NCBI GenBank assembly: GCA_030248215.1
Contig: JASANG010003235.1
Location: 26,856-90,855, forward strand
Direction: 5' to 3'
Source of the DNA: Enoplolaimus lenunculus
Taxonomy: Eukaryota; Nematoda; Enoplea; Enoplida; Thoracostomopsidae
DNA: 64,000 nt
Position numbers and translations under genes: made by a program
Shown: positions 46,721 through 59,647 of the stretch, piece after piece
Layout of the letters: every line of letters starts with the position of its first letter
Position numbering within the stretch: position 1 is the stretch's first letter
Notes under the pieces: model-generated
Seen by the model: the letters and a program-made list of their open reading frames with translations, nothing else
Told to the model about the DNA's origin: nothing
Databases searched by the model: none

Positions 46721-47572
46721 CTATTATTGATATTTTTACAATACAATTTCGTTAATTCTAGGTCAAACCGATGTATATAGCAGCAGCGGCGTGAAAGTGA
46801 ATTGATGGAGTCTGATAATGAAAAAATGATTCAAATATTTGGTTCTAAAATTGGCAAATCATTAACGTCGCTTCAATGGTTCAGTGCACCACCTGAAACG
46901 AATATAATTTACTGGAGGGGTGTGGTCCTGCTACCCCCCTTACAGTACACCCCTGTATAAACTGTGATGGTCCTGTAAGGTTGAGCTTTTAACAGCAACA
47001 CATATAAAATCAGTTTGTATTCGAATCCACTTAGTATAAACTTTACTCAAAATCGTATATACCTGTTCGTGTTATTAAGCGTTGTCTTTTGAATTTAGTA
47101 CAGTATAATTATATCTGATGACAATAACAAACAGGATAATATTATTAAACGAAACATTGGTGGAGTTTGGGGCTTTGCAATACTTTTTAACTATTTTAAT
47201 GCTTTCCTTTGCCATCGGGCACCGTATGGCCAGCGCCTTAGCAGGCTACTGTGGGGCGACCATGCAAAATTCCGAGGGCGGGCCCCTGCGATGATCAAAA
47301 TATTTTTCAAATTTTTTGTATAATAATCTGGTTAGGGTGGGGTCCACTCTTTGAGGTGGGAATCCCCAAATGAACGATATATGGTGGCTGCTCAGGCCTT
47401 GCGTATGGCATCGTATGATTCGCGCTGAATGGCGTCGAAGAGCGTCGCAAACCATTCTAACTGCAGTGTTGTAAAGTTGCGACTGCTCAGACATATAGTT
47501 TTTAACGTATTACCTCAAGCAGACCCAGTCTAAACAAAGAGTTTGAGGATGTGCCATGTTAGGAATTATCAC

Positions 47573-47999
47573 GGTTGGGGCCCGAATAAGAAGGGGTAAT
47601 AGTAGGGGGAAGGGGTTCCCAATTTGACCCATTATCAATAAGTGTCTGCATTTTTGTGTGGAATCTGTTAGTAAACAGAATGCATAAATCTTAATTGGAG
47701 CCCATTAAATAGACAAAAGTGAAAGAAATCTGCTAAAATATGTATCAGACACCCAGGCAACCTGCAAAATTTTATTTTAAATTCAGAACAAACATTAACC
47801 AACGTGAAAATCAACAAAAGTACTTCGGTGAAAGTCAGTTCTGCCGAAAACATAAAATATAAAAAGAACGGTTTTGGGTCCAACTAAATATATAGTGGAT
47901 TAAAAATAGATAACAGTCCGTAACCGAATAACAAGGTGTAGTGCCCTATGGTGAGGTAAACTAAATATCATCCCTACTCTTAGTCGATTCAAAGCAGTA
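47573..47999 (-). mobile_element. degenerate family A MITE
   Basis: Carries CCCGAATAAGAAGGGGTAAT near the left and the CAGTCCGTAACCGAATAACA block near the right, but both terminal repeats are decayed and the middle is replaced. Confidence 0.6.
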
Positions 48000-50565
48000 A
48001 ATTTAGTGGACGGAGATCGGCTGTGCTATACTTTATAGGTTAAATTTTCTTCAGTATTGATATATTTGATATATTTTTACCCTCAAAGATATGTATCTAT
48101 TTCAAACATGAATATTCAATACTAGTATTATGCAACGCGTATGAATCTTTCTGAGACGACTAGCACCGGCAGAAGTGTGCTTAACCCGGATTTCAGTTCG
48201 GGAGGATATAACGTCATGTATAACAAATTTTTGACTTTTTGGATATATCAAATTATTCTATTGTAGTCTGATAAAAGTATATTTTTCTTCTTGATTTTTC
48301 AGATATTTTCAGAGGAGGTATATCCCCTATATTTGTCCTATGGTATGCGCCCCTGAGCATGACATTCCCAAAGCAAGCCTTAGCTTCAGTATAAAGATAA
48401 ACCTATAAAACTAATCCACGGACTAGTCACTGCAAATAATTTTCACGGTGGAACCACTATATAATACGTATAGCATTAGAATGCAATTCTGTAAATACAA
48501 ATGGATCCAAAGGGAGTCGCACAAACGTATGACCCCCCGTCAGAGATTTTTTTGCGATAAAACGATTCCTTACAGTTTTCCCGTTCAGAAAATTTTCGCA
48601 TATACCTATAGCATGCAGTAAGAATCGCGTTTTGTAACTTTTACCAGCCCGTCGTCGGTCAGAAATTTCTGTATCCGCCGTTGTCTGTAGACCATCTGAG
48701 ACATGTCGATTTCGACTAAACACTGAACGGGTTTTTTCGCGTCTGATTTTTTGTTTTCGTTGCGAACAACGTTTGCAACGCAGCAAAATTTTCGCATCAA
48801 CAGCCAAAATTTCAGTTGTTAGATTTCTTGAGCGTTTTGTAAACAAATTACATCCGTTAATATTCGTATGTTTTCCAAAAAACTCGAGACGGAAAATAAG
48901 CGTAAATTTAATTTAAACAGGCTTCCAACGGTGTCAAGTCCTACTCAATCTGGCCTGGCCTAGTTTGAACTGTAGGTACAAGCTTAAGCTAACATGATGA
49001 AACCTACAGAAGTAATTGAAACGCAGCCGGTTGTTGTATAGCGCGTATGGTAAGGATTTGGTTTCAAGGAGAACTTCATTCCAAAAGCTGTTGACGCGCA
49101 AGCGCAGCGAGCGAGCAATTTGACTCTAGAATCCAATAAGTGATTCTAAACACTGTTAAATAGCATTCATTCAAATTTGTTCACAAATTTCAAGACGAAT
49201 ATATCCCTCTATCCAGTATTAAGTATACGATCCTGTTGTGTAGCGACTCTACACAGACAGACAAAACATATTTTACATGCTTGACTAGTAAACATAATTT
49301 AACTCAATTTATATTATTATTTATACCGGCGTCTGAAGTTAAAAAACCCCGATCTACCGGTATGGTAAAAATGAAAATTTACGCCAGTCAGAGCTTTGTT
49401 CGGCGACCATCAGAGGAGAGGTTAAGGGGTTAATTTGGTCTTTCACTGAAATTATTGATGTGTCGTATAGACGAATACCTTAGTATCTGAAAAGTTCAAA
49501 GGAGTCATTAAAACGCTTTGTCCTTTTGTATGATATGTAAGGCCAAGTAGGATTTACTGAACCCTCTAGGGGAAATTGCATAGATAGCATGAAGAAGTTT
49601 TCAACTAAATCACAACCAGTGGGATATTGTCTTTTTGGTGGAATGTTCAAAGAAATTTGTTTAATTCCAATTTTTGAAAAAGTGGAAAACTAAACAAGAT
49701 ATAAAATTGTCTACGGATATTTTCAGATGTCTTCCAAATGTTTTTTCTAAAATAGGTCCCATCTGGATAAATCTTACCTATAAACCCGGAACTATAATCG
49801 TTACTCGGCTGTTCTTGATTTTAGTTCAGTATGTGCCAATTTTGCACCGGCAATTTCCGAAATTAGAGCAACAATTTGAACTAAACTTAAAACTTTCGAA
49901 TCATAATCAAGTAGTCCAGTGAGAAATATCCTTTAAAACGAAGTTTGGTAGCACTACAGCAGTTGAAAAATGGTCAAAAATACAAAACGCATTTCGGATA
50001 TTGCAAAAACGTTTGTTGCGGTGTATAAATAGTGTTTTGACAAACGATCGTAAAAGATGTTACTTATAGCATTTTGCTATACTAGGTAACTTCCTCAACA
50101 TTTAATATTACAGGCATAGGCCCAGGTTTCGGCAAATGCCACAGGTAACCTTTATAAAAACGAAATCCAAATGTAAGCCTATGTCTAAGTGTGAATGTGG
50201 GGAAAAGTGTACAAGGGTCACCTCTTCTTATATTTTTTCTGTTTCCCAGCGCCAGTTTCCAAACAAATTGATTTTCGAAAACCTCTAATTATTTTTGCAT
50301 TTCCTTTACAATTTATCTTTAGAAACATTTTAAAGTTCGAAAAGTATTCATTTGGTCACATTTTACGCCGGCGTGATTTTAGCAAGTATTAGTTTTTTTG
50401 CGAATGTAATAGTCCTAGCACAGCTCGGACGCCTAATAACCATCAATTTTCAGAGATGCAGAACCATTTTGTCTAAAAAATATATTTGAAGCTGTCTATA
50501 GACAATGCAAGCAAATGAGCTAAAATTTATAATCAACTATTAATTATAAAATCACATGTGCTTAT

Positions 50566-50692
50566 TTCAGTATACATACATACATACATGAATATATATG
50601 TATATAAACATATATGCATATATATGTATATATACATAAATATAGATATATAGGTATATATACGATACGTATATATATGTGTGTACGTATGT
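50566..50692. repeat. AT-rich microsatellite (TACA and TATA repeats)
   Basis: CATACATACATACATG followed by alternating TATATG and TATATA motifs, which can form imperfect hairpins. A shorter similar tract lies at 59243-59305. Confidence 0.85.
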
Positions 50693-52209
50693 ATTCATTT
50701 TTACTGTGGAAATATCAATTTATTAATAGTTCCTGGTCACTTTTATTACGATTGATGAGCCTTTCTTGCATGAATTCATAAAAATTTGAACGAAATTTAT
50801 TTTTCAAGTTTAGAAGAAGTGCTGAAAACAAAACTGCTTAATATTGATTGTAAAATAGCAAATTATGAACGCTAATAAGCGTGTTACTTATTAGCTTTTT
50901 GCTACAGTAGCGATTCATTTTAGCTACAAAGCTCGGTGAACATACATATGCATGTATTAAATGAATATGCAGTAAAAATAAAACATCTTTGGAACTTTTA
51001 TACACGAATGTTCATATTACGTTTATGTTTATTTTGATTATTGTCAGTTCCCGTTATTTTACTCCAATTTATTTACGCACTTGTCCCGACCGCTGCCAGG
51101 TGTTGTTAAAGGATTAATATCCTATTTTCAAAATGCTCACCTACTCTTTGTAGCTTTATAAAATCGATGCGGTGAGAAATTCGACGAATTTAACTTACCC
51201 GGCACATTGTCCTACAAAATTACATTTCGTAAAGTAAAATTAATAATAGAACTATTTTCAATTTTGGTTAAAAGTTGTGCATTCATGATAAACACTTCAA
51301 AAGTATAAAAACATTTCCACTTTTCTGGCTCGTGTCCGATTTTTTTCGAACAGCGCTTTCAAGACATAGCTGTTGATATTAAATTCGTTCGATCTGACAA
51401 ACGAACCGCTGCTAGGTGTAATAATTTGAATTGGTGGGGGCAGGCGCTGGAAAAGTGACTAAAATTTTGGTTCTACGATAAAATTGACAAATCGTTAACG
51501 ATGATTCAAAAACGCGATAATGTGTTTACTTGACAGTAATCAATTCAGATTGCAGGGCTGCAGACGATGGGCTTCGATCGATACACCCTTGCCTCATTTT
51601 GTGAAGGAGGGTGTACAAGTGGCACAGCAATGCTTTCATTTCAAGAGGGTATAACTTCGACAATAGAGCTTTTGAGTTAGCGTAGTAGGCGATTGAAATT
51701 TTTTGCCCTCACACAGTAGGTTATATTTCAAAAATCCTTTAACAGGGCATTGTGAGTAAGGAATATCTGTAAGGTACATACCATTGTATGCGTTTTCGCG
51801 GCAACGGAATAGATTGTCAGAAGCCAAAGTTCAAATTAGTATCACAAGTTTTGCAACATGTGCGCTGTTGGAATTCGTCAATCTTACGATTGTGATGTAA
51901 AATAATTAGTTTATTGCAGAAATTAAATTTGTGTTTTTTTTCAAAGCTTCCTATAGGTAGGACATGGGTGCGCTCACTGGACCTAAGTGGGTCATGTCCC
52001 GTACCATATTCAACCATTGTCCCATCATGATTGGCTGCACAATAAGCTGTGTTTTGGGTTACAGTTCGCTATAGCATTTTTACCTGTTTTCGTAGCCAAC
52101 TTAAATTTATAGGATTACTCCTGTTTGAATGATGTATATAACTTTTAAAGCAAGTTGAAATGCACCCAATATTAAAGAAATCTAAGTTACGCACACGGTT
52201 TGTACAAAC

Positions 52210-52405
52210 AGTGCCGGAGCAGACAGTAGTGGGAGCTCTGCCCAAACTACAATGTGGGCCCCCAAACTTGCAAGCGAGGAGATCGAAAAGCCAGTCGCAT
52301 TTTAAAACTTTGCGGTTTTTCTTTCAACCGGTTAGGATGGGGTCGCCTTTAGGAGTGGAGGCCTCCCAAATTGGGTATGGGAAATGGCTGCTTCGGTCCT
52401 GGGTA
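52210..52405 (+). repeat. TGTGCCGGAGCA repeat, copy 3
   Basis: Runs from AGTGCCGGAGCAGACAG through TTTTAAAACTTTGCGG to ATGGCTGCTTCGGTCCTGG. Its open frame is a by-product of the GC-rich repeat. Confidence 0.68.
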
Positions 52406-53261
52406 AAAAAGTTGTGCGTTAGCTAATAGATCAGGGATTGTTTTTTCGGGGAAATTAAATCGGTCGCAAAAACGGTTCTTTTTCATTTTTAGCCGGAAAA
52501 TGGAAGAACGGAAAAAATAAAAACATGATACTAGCGGTTCAATAGATGTAGAGACGCTAAATTATGCTAAATTTGGTGCCAAACTGATACCAAGAGAATC
52601 ACATGACTATTCCACTAAGGTATAGGGTAACATTTTGTAGCATACGATAAGCGTATGGTACACACTACAAAAGTGTTACATGCCTAAAAAATCACATCTG
52701 GTAGCTGGATGCCCACAAACTTTTCAGTTTCAATTTGGCAACAAAATCTACTAACAGGATGTGTAGTTTCGTTGTTTTACGTAAAATTTAATCACAAGTT
52801 AAAGTTCGAAAATAAACGCATTACACAGCTGGTAAATGTTGCATCGAACAAAAAAAACAACAATATCAAAAACGTAAAGCGTATACAAGAATTGTTTTGA
52901 GGTACAAGTAGAATTTATCAGCAAAAATCCTAAATTGAGGCAGCAGAAATTGCATCTCATCCATTTCAGCCCCATCATGTCTACAGTGAACACATGAAAC
53001 AAAAACTTCTGGTATGCGTAATCAAAAAATATTACAAAATCCAGCAAATCACCGCTTCTGCACTTAAGCGAGGCTCGTTCTAAGCGGCAGGCGTGAGGAA
53101 GACCAATTTTTTACAAATTTCCACGATATTTTATTGCTGTTATGCAATTTTTATAAAATGAATACATTTTTTATAAAAGTTTTTCCGTTTTTTTTATTTT
53201 TTAAACATCTAAAACCGAAAAACCTTAAAAACCGTTTTCATTGTTGTTTCCGTTCCTCGGA

Positions 53262-53418
53262 CCTGTAGCCAAGACGGGCAGGGGGCTCAGCCCGTGAAAG
53301 AATTTTGGCCTTCTGTTGAAAGTTTTCAACCCTGCTTGTACGTCAACGAAAACCCTTGTTATGCAACGCCTGAAAAATTTGCAGCCCCCCTAGGAAGCTG
53401 AGCTGGCTACGCGCCTGC
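53262..53418. mobile_element. GGCCCGTAGCC-family MITE copy, intergenic
   Basis: Begins CTGTAGCCAAGACGGGC and ends GAGCTGGCTACGCGCCTGC, with the inner AACCCTGCTTGTACGTCAAC block. Confidence 0.7.
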
Positions 53419-54424
53419 ATTTCATTCTCACGCCTTGTGTGTATGAGAATATGAACCAAAAATTTACTATTGCAGTATATTTCATATGAGCCGAATATCC
53501 GGTTTCTTTGATGGTTTTATGAAATCGACTGTCGTTGTTGTTGTTTATATCCGATTTTGTCTTCTATACTGTAAATATATACAGAGAACATATAATTAAG
53601 TTGATGTCGGCTTCTATCAAACCGCACGCAACTAGTGATATAGTTTTGGTTTTATATCTTCCGAATGAAATTCATTTCATGTGTGACTTTTTTCACTGTT
53701 TCCGCTGTAAAACTCGCTTGGTAACACTTGTAATAAAGTACAAAAATGACATATTTAGTAGCCAAAGGGTGGCGAACAGGAGAGCTTAAGCTGCTTAGAA
53801 AACTATATGTTGGCCCGCTTGAAGTAATGTAAAATTTCCGAATGTCCCTTCTGTAATCGTTTGTCACCCATTGCTCACTGTAATCCAAACAATACAAGAA
53901 GGGATTAAGAGTCGATGTGATTGCGCACCTTGACTCACAAGCTATCTTTGAATATATTAGTCTTCGATCAGAAACACTATTCGAGCCAAGTATGTGTGCG
54001 ATTAATCCGCAGAAGGAACTTATAAAAATATCTAGGTCTGGAGAGAGAGCCCACCTATTTTGAATACTAGTTCAGCCGACTCCCGTTAGCCATTAGCTAC
54101 GTATTTCTTGCAGTCACTCTAGGTTTGATCTGAATTTCGTTTAATTAAAAATCCTAAACTCATATTGCATTGGATTCAGATGACTCGGGGCCAGAATAAA
54201 TCATATGCAACGTTTTGGTGTTTGAATAGGTTTTTATGCAGCAGTAGAATTTTAGACGGTGGGTTAAATCTTCACCAAGCTTGCAAGCCGTGGGTCTGCC
54301 AATAGCCTCGTTAGTTACGTACGCGCTGCCGAATTCCTTTGCTGGCCAGTGCATAACCTTGACAAAATCTTGCATTTCAGCTCAATTGGTATTCTGATGC
54401 TAAAATTTTCAAAAAGACAGCGTT

Positions 54425-54535
54425 CTGCCTTGTCCGCTACGGAATCTTATTAGGGATACAGGCTCCTAAAGGATTAGGACTCAAAATGAGACCCCTCGTT
54501 TTACCGCCATCTTATTCGGGCCACTACCGTAGATG
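54425..54535 (+). mobile_element. right-end fragment of family A MITE
   Basis: Contains TCTTATTAGGGATACAGGCT and ends TCTTATTCGGGCCACTAC; the left three quarters are missing. Confidence 0.7.
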
Positions 54536-55436
54536 ATACTAATTTTGGAACAAGGATCAAACCTTTAAATGGTCTACGATAAAGTATGCGACCCACTCAT
54601 CACTACTGTTTAGCAGCAGTTGAAAAGTAGGTAAACCGAACACTTTTCATCAATTCCAATACAAAATCAATCCGTTTGGAATGGTTCTGCAGACAAAAAA
54701 GTATTCTAAAAGCAGATCTGTCGACAACCACGAGTTTACAACAGCGGTTGAAATACTAAAGAATACCTCGCGAGCGAAACGAGCTTAAGTTGCTGGACAC
54801 TTTTTTAGTATTATATCACAAAGCAAACTTTCAATTCGAGGGTCGTAAAGCCAGGCATATTTTTTGTATTAAATCACCCAGGAATTTATGATTTTAGGGG
54901 CCCTAAAGTCTCGGCCCGATAATTGACGAATTTCGCGAGCGAACCGAACGTCAAGCCAGACATATTTCTGTACTAAATACTTAACATGACAAACTTCCCA
55001 TTGTAAGCTCGATGGGCGCTCAATTGGTTCACCTAGAACACTCCGTCGTTGATGTCATTCCCTAAGGTCCTCTTCCGTTGAGCCAATCTGAACGAGACAC
55101 CCAGGGGTTGCGAGATCCTTCCAGTACGAGGGAAACGTTGTGCTATCTTCGTCACTGAGCAGTATGCCAAAATTATAGATGAATATTGTTAAGTATGGCA
55201 CTTAATGTAAAAATAATGGTATAGGTATAGGTGAAAATCGGAAATTTGTTGAAAATAAATAGCAACAGCTGTTTAATGAACGTCGGACCATCTTTGTTAT
55301 TTTTAGTGAAGCTGAAAAAAGTTTAGTTCTGTATATCATACTTGCTTTAGTGCTTACAAATAGGGAATAATGCTTTATAGGCTTACTAACCTTCACCGAT
55401 GCACCTTACACAACTCCACTTAAAAAACGGTACAAA

Positions 55437-55442
55437 TTTCAG
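55437..55442 (+). promoter_or_regulatory. TTTCAG acceptor 30 nt before the GPCR start
   Basis: TTTCAG followed at once by an ATG that opens a 7-codon reading frame ending at the TAA at 55464, then the main ATG at 55473. It could be a trans-splice acceptor or the 3' end of a 5' UTR intron; the tiny upstream frame could damp translation. Confidence 0.4.
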
Positions 55443-55472
55443 ATGGCTGGATCTATTCAACTGTAACTAAAT

Positions 55473-58400
55473 ATGTACAGCTCAAATATAACGATAGCGA
55501 GCTTATTGAATTCAAACACAAGTTTCCGCTCGGATTTCGTCACTGACATCCACCTAACACCAGAATGCGGTGTATGGAACTTAACACTCGCCGATGCAGA
55601 ACCTCCATTTTCGTTAACCCGTGCCCTACTATTTGGTATCCCCTCTTCATTAATAATTTTCGCAACTGTGTTAGGCAATATGCTTGTTTTACTATTTCGG
55701 GCCCGGCTAGGCAAACGGCAGACAACACTACTAATTTGGAACCTTGGTCTAGCAGATTTTTTAGTTGGAGTCGTTGTGTTACCGATGGGCGCCAGCTATG
55801 TCATTCTTCGGCGATGGCCGTTTGGTCCGGTAGCTTGTAAAATTTGGACTTCCTGTGACGTCATATTTTGTACCGCGTCAATTGTGACGCTTTGTGTCAT
55901 TTCGCTCGACCGCTATATTGGAGTAACACGTCCGTTGCGGTATAAATCAATTGTTACCCGAAATCGGGTAAAACTGGCGAATGTCTTAATTTGGCTGCTA
56001 TCAGTTGCCGTTCTACTAGGGACGGTCAAATATGAATTCCCACCTTGTTATCAAGTAGGAATATGTTTAGTTTCAAATGAGCTACGATTCGTAGTTCACA
56101 GTGTGATAACGGCATTTTTTATTCCATCAATTGTTACGTTAGGATTGTACTGGAAAATATATCAAATTGCAAAGCAACGAGAAGAAAGTTTAAGGTCAGG
56201 ATTGCTGCTGGCGTTCGGGTCAAACTTTATGCGAAACGCAGAGCCGTTGCGAATGCATTGTGGGTCACTTGATCCCCGGGCAACTTCACAACAGCAGAAA
56301 CGCGTCGTCCGAATGCATAAGCGAGCCGCAAAGACGCTTGGTGTTGTTGTTAGCTGCTTTTTGATCTGTTGGATACCGTTTTTTGCGTTATATTTGATAA
56401 GTAAGTGTCTGATCTTATTTAAAATGTTGGTTTTGTCGAAAATAAATTAATTTAAGTAATTGTGTCAAAAATAAAACGCTATTTCAAACGCTTTTCGCGT
56501 CGTTTTTGTACCAGCATTTTTCAAATCCTGTTTTTCCAAATCACAAAAACTCGACAAATTAATTTGCTAAATGCAACAAAACACGCATCAATACCGACGC
56601 TGTTTTCAATACTTGAGAAAAATTTGTTATTTTTGACAAAATTCTTAAACTGTGAGCTGTGCACTTGTCAGTATCTTTTCGCCAAATATATATAAATGTA
56701 TATGTAGATGTATATTAATCTTGTCAAAATGAACGTTCAACGTAAATTTTTGAAATTTAATAATTATATTATAAGCAAAACTGAACAATTAAACGTATTT
56801 TTGCGTAATAAAACGCAACCATGTTTTAGTGAATTTCTGGGTGAAACAAGCCTACTGTGAGTGATGAATGATCAAAACGTTTTTATTTGTTCAACGTTCT
56901 AAGAATTGACGGCGAGTGCATAGATGATGGCCGTAACAGTGTATAAAAGCATATACCTAAACTCTACCTACGCCAAAGCCTAAGCCAAAGCAAAAAAGGC
57001 ATAGGCTAAAGCTAAGGCTTAACTCCCGCGAGAATTGGTCTGGCCCTCATTTATATATTTATGTCTGATAAAGCCGCGCGTTTGCTGATTAGTTTGATAG
57101 TCGTAATCTAGCTTGATTCCACTTTGTTCAGTAAATATATATAACACTTTGGTAGCCAACAGGTAGCGATTACACTGCCAAGCACAAAATTGTATTTGCA
57201 TCACCTAATCGCACTTGAGTATTGAATTAAGGTAGTAACCAATCATATGCGGTCAAGGATCACTACTATTAGGCAAATTTGAACCGAAACTTAAATAATA
57301 TAACAAACCTAATATTTCAGACAATCACTGCGCCTGTATACCTCTCTTGCTTCTCGACATAATGAGTTGGGTCGGCTACTGTAACAGCATGATCAACCCA
57401 ATCATATACGCGTTTACGATCAAAGAATTTCGTTCAAGTTTCCAGACATCCATCAAAGCGATCGCCGACAGCTGGATATTTTTCGCGACTTGTGGCGGAC
57501 GGCTTCTACCACTTGAGCGACGCAACAAGTTGCAACATTCGAGACAGTTGCGTTCAACTCTACGAGAAAACGATCGAAAATCAACTCAATGGTACTCGCT
57601 GGCTACTGTAGGCAACAACGAACTTGTGGTAAGAAGAGCAAGTCATGCTCGGGATTCAATCTCAAAAATCAGTATCGCAGAATCAATGACAGAGAAGCAT
57701 TCGGGTCAGCCTAGGTTATCAACTTGCTTGGCATCAGATAGTCTGTACGAACCGCGGAGGAAAAGTGCCACAGTGGTAGGGCAAGCAACTTGCGGTAGCG
57801 AGACAAAAGGCAAAAAGTTGTCTTCCGCAGCTGAGTCAAGATCTTCAACATCTTCAAGTGATCCAGGACTGCGAGATCCGTTTTTGACCGTCAAACGACG
57901 CCTACAACCACAACAACGACGGCATCAAAGTCAAGTTTTGGCGAAAACTAGTGACACAAGCGGGACGGAGCGGAAAGAATTCAACCGAACAGGATCAAAC
58001 TCTATAATACAGAAAAGATGGTACCACCGGAAACCGTTTTCGTTGCTTTTGAGCGTCAGTAGTCGAAAATCATCCCGGGTGGGCGGACGCGGTCAAATTG
58101 AACAAAACTTTCCACTGCAAAGTCCATCTCAGTTTAGTGATCAAGTATCACCAGCATTGGATGTGGCCCAGATTCAATGCAATGGTTCAGCGAAATCATC
58201 GGTTATTCTCCAAAGTCAAAATTCAACCGCAAACGTGCTTCCTACCTGTGTGGATAACAATCGAAACCAGCTTAGCGAACCACATTCGATTGGTACCTAT
58301 GTTATAAGAACATCACTACCAACTAATGACATAGCTAGTGCCAAAAGAGTAAAATTGACGCCAAATATGCATATTTCTCAGGAAACAGAGTCAAGTTCGC

Positions 58401-58504
58401 ATCGGAAAGTGTCTGGATTATGTACTATGCTGAACGAAGAGCGTTTTGTTTGGTCTGGAAAGTTGCATTCTGTTCTTGTTGATGCCAGAACAACTATGAT
58501 ATAG
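55473..58504 (+). CDS. aminergic-type rhodopsin-family GPCR, 2 exons, 703 aa
   Basis: Exons 55473-56400 and 57321-58504, joined in phase 1 between helices 6 and 7. Landmarks: three N-glycosylation sites in the N-terminus (NIT, NTS, NLT), Asn69 (1.50), LGLAD with Asp95 (2.50), Cys122, Asp129 (3.32, the amine-binding Asp), DRY 146-148, Trp174, Ser210 (5.42), Pro218 (5.50), CWIPFF with Trp300, Trp326 and Tyr329 (7.40, 7.43), NPIIY 335-339. This is the biogenic-amine receptor signature. Ala214 at 5.46 argues against a classical catecholamine site; Ser 5.42 with Ala 5.46 is seen in 5-HT1 receptors, so serotonin or tyramine are possible ligands. Loop 3 is short (about 50 residues) and the tail is about 360 residues, Ser/Arg-rich. 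An in-frame TAA at 55464 fixes the start at 55473. Confidence 0.93.
56925..57060 (+). mobile_element. family T copy in the GPCR intron
   Basis: GATGGCCGTAACAGTGTATA, CCTAAACTCTACC, GCCTAAGCC-like hexamers, then CTCCCGCGAGAATTGG. It lies between the two GPCR exons. Confidence 0.72.
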
Positions 58505-58694
58505 CTACGTTCTTACAGAATGTTAGTTAGTTGTTTTATTGGCGTTTTATATAAACCAGTATTAATATAACCATAAGATGCCTAAGCCTAGCAGCTCTTT
58601 AGTGTATGTATTTCATTGACAAATTGTAAAATCAAATCAATGACGATAATTACAAATTAAATCATCAACGCCCTATGTGTAGTTGTTAGTTTTA

Positions 58695-58873
58695 GAGCCG
58701 TCCCGGTTTCTGATGGGTCTGTAAAACAGTAGGCTTGCATTCTAGACTACTTTTTGCTTAGGCTTAGGCTTATGCTTAGGCTTAGGATTAGGAATACGCT
58801 TTTGCAACGCTTAGGCTTTAGGCTGAGGAATACGCTTAATCCACTGTTATGGCCCTAAAAGTAACATTGGCCT
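58695..58873 (-). mobile_element. family T copy with the longest TTAGGC tract
   Basis: Reverse orientation: GAGCCGTCCCGGTTTCTGAT, then TTAGGCTTAGGC and variant hexamers at about 58758-58795, then GCCCTAAAAGTAACATTGGC. It starts about 190 bp after the GPCR stop codon. Confidence 0.8.
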
Positions 58874-59647
58874 ATTGTTCTGTGGTCTGGGGTTGCACTG
58901 TTAATATTGTCACCTTCGCTACACTAAAAATATGCCTTGTTTTAACGCCTAGCTGGAAGTGAACCATCTGAAATCGTTGAAGTATATTTTTTGTTCTTCT
59001 TCTGGATATTGTGTCATGAAGAACAATAGAATTTGACATCGCACCGCTGCCAAGCGAAGCGGATCAGTATTCATGTTGGACAAATAGCTGTTTTCAATGT
59101 GTTGCGTAGACTAGAATTTGGTCGTGCTTGCACCAAAAGTTGTGAGCGATTACCGTTGTTATCAAAAAGTGGGTATAGCTATAGGTAGACAGAAAACCAG
59201 CAGTTTAATCTTTTTTGATGTAACAAATCCTCAGGTTACTTGCTAATTATATATAATATATAAATATATATTATATATGTATATATCTATTTATATATAC
59301 CTATAGATTAGAGACTGGAATTTGAAAAATACATAGAGGCAAATATTCAAGAATAGCACATAACAAGAGTCTTCAAGTTCAGGCCCCAAAGAAATTCCGA
59401 ATTCCTAGGTATTTGGTACCGGTACGCTAGTTGCATGCAAAACTGTGAACATTTCACCATGTTAAACTAAACTGTGTGTGCCGGACAGATGTAATGAATG
59501 ATATATAATTCACACATACCCCCGTGCACCAGGGATACAAACTAAAATTTTGTATTGAGATTTAGCACCAAAATTGTACTTGGTTTTTTTGCTCGATTTC
59601 CTCGCGAGGTATCCCGGGTCCTACTACGTCAAAAATATCTGGATCCG

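Larger units (their letters stand above)
41734..55472. other. 13.7-kb region without a convincing gene
   Basis: Contains MITEs, G-rich clusters and microsatellites. No run of exons with consistent phases was found on either strand. Short frames (for example 48457-48846 minus) overlap dispersed repeats. Distal regulatory sequence for the GPCR could lie here, but none is visible. Confidence 0.6.

Noticed and set aside
48457-48846. Minus-strand 129-codon basic frame
   Set aside because: Overlaps a dispersed repeat end (AGAAATTTCTGTATCCGCC) and has no recognisable domain.
55080-55140. Resemblance of CCAGTACGAGGGAAAC to the 28S rRNA sarcin-ricin loop
   Set aside because: The match is short and imperfect and the flanks do not look like rRNA, so an rDNA fragment is not supported.
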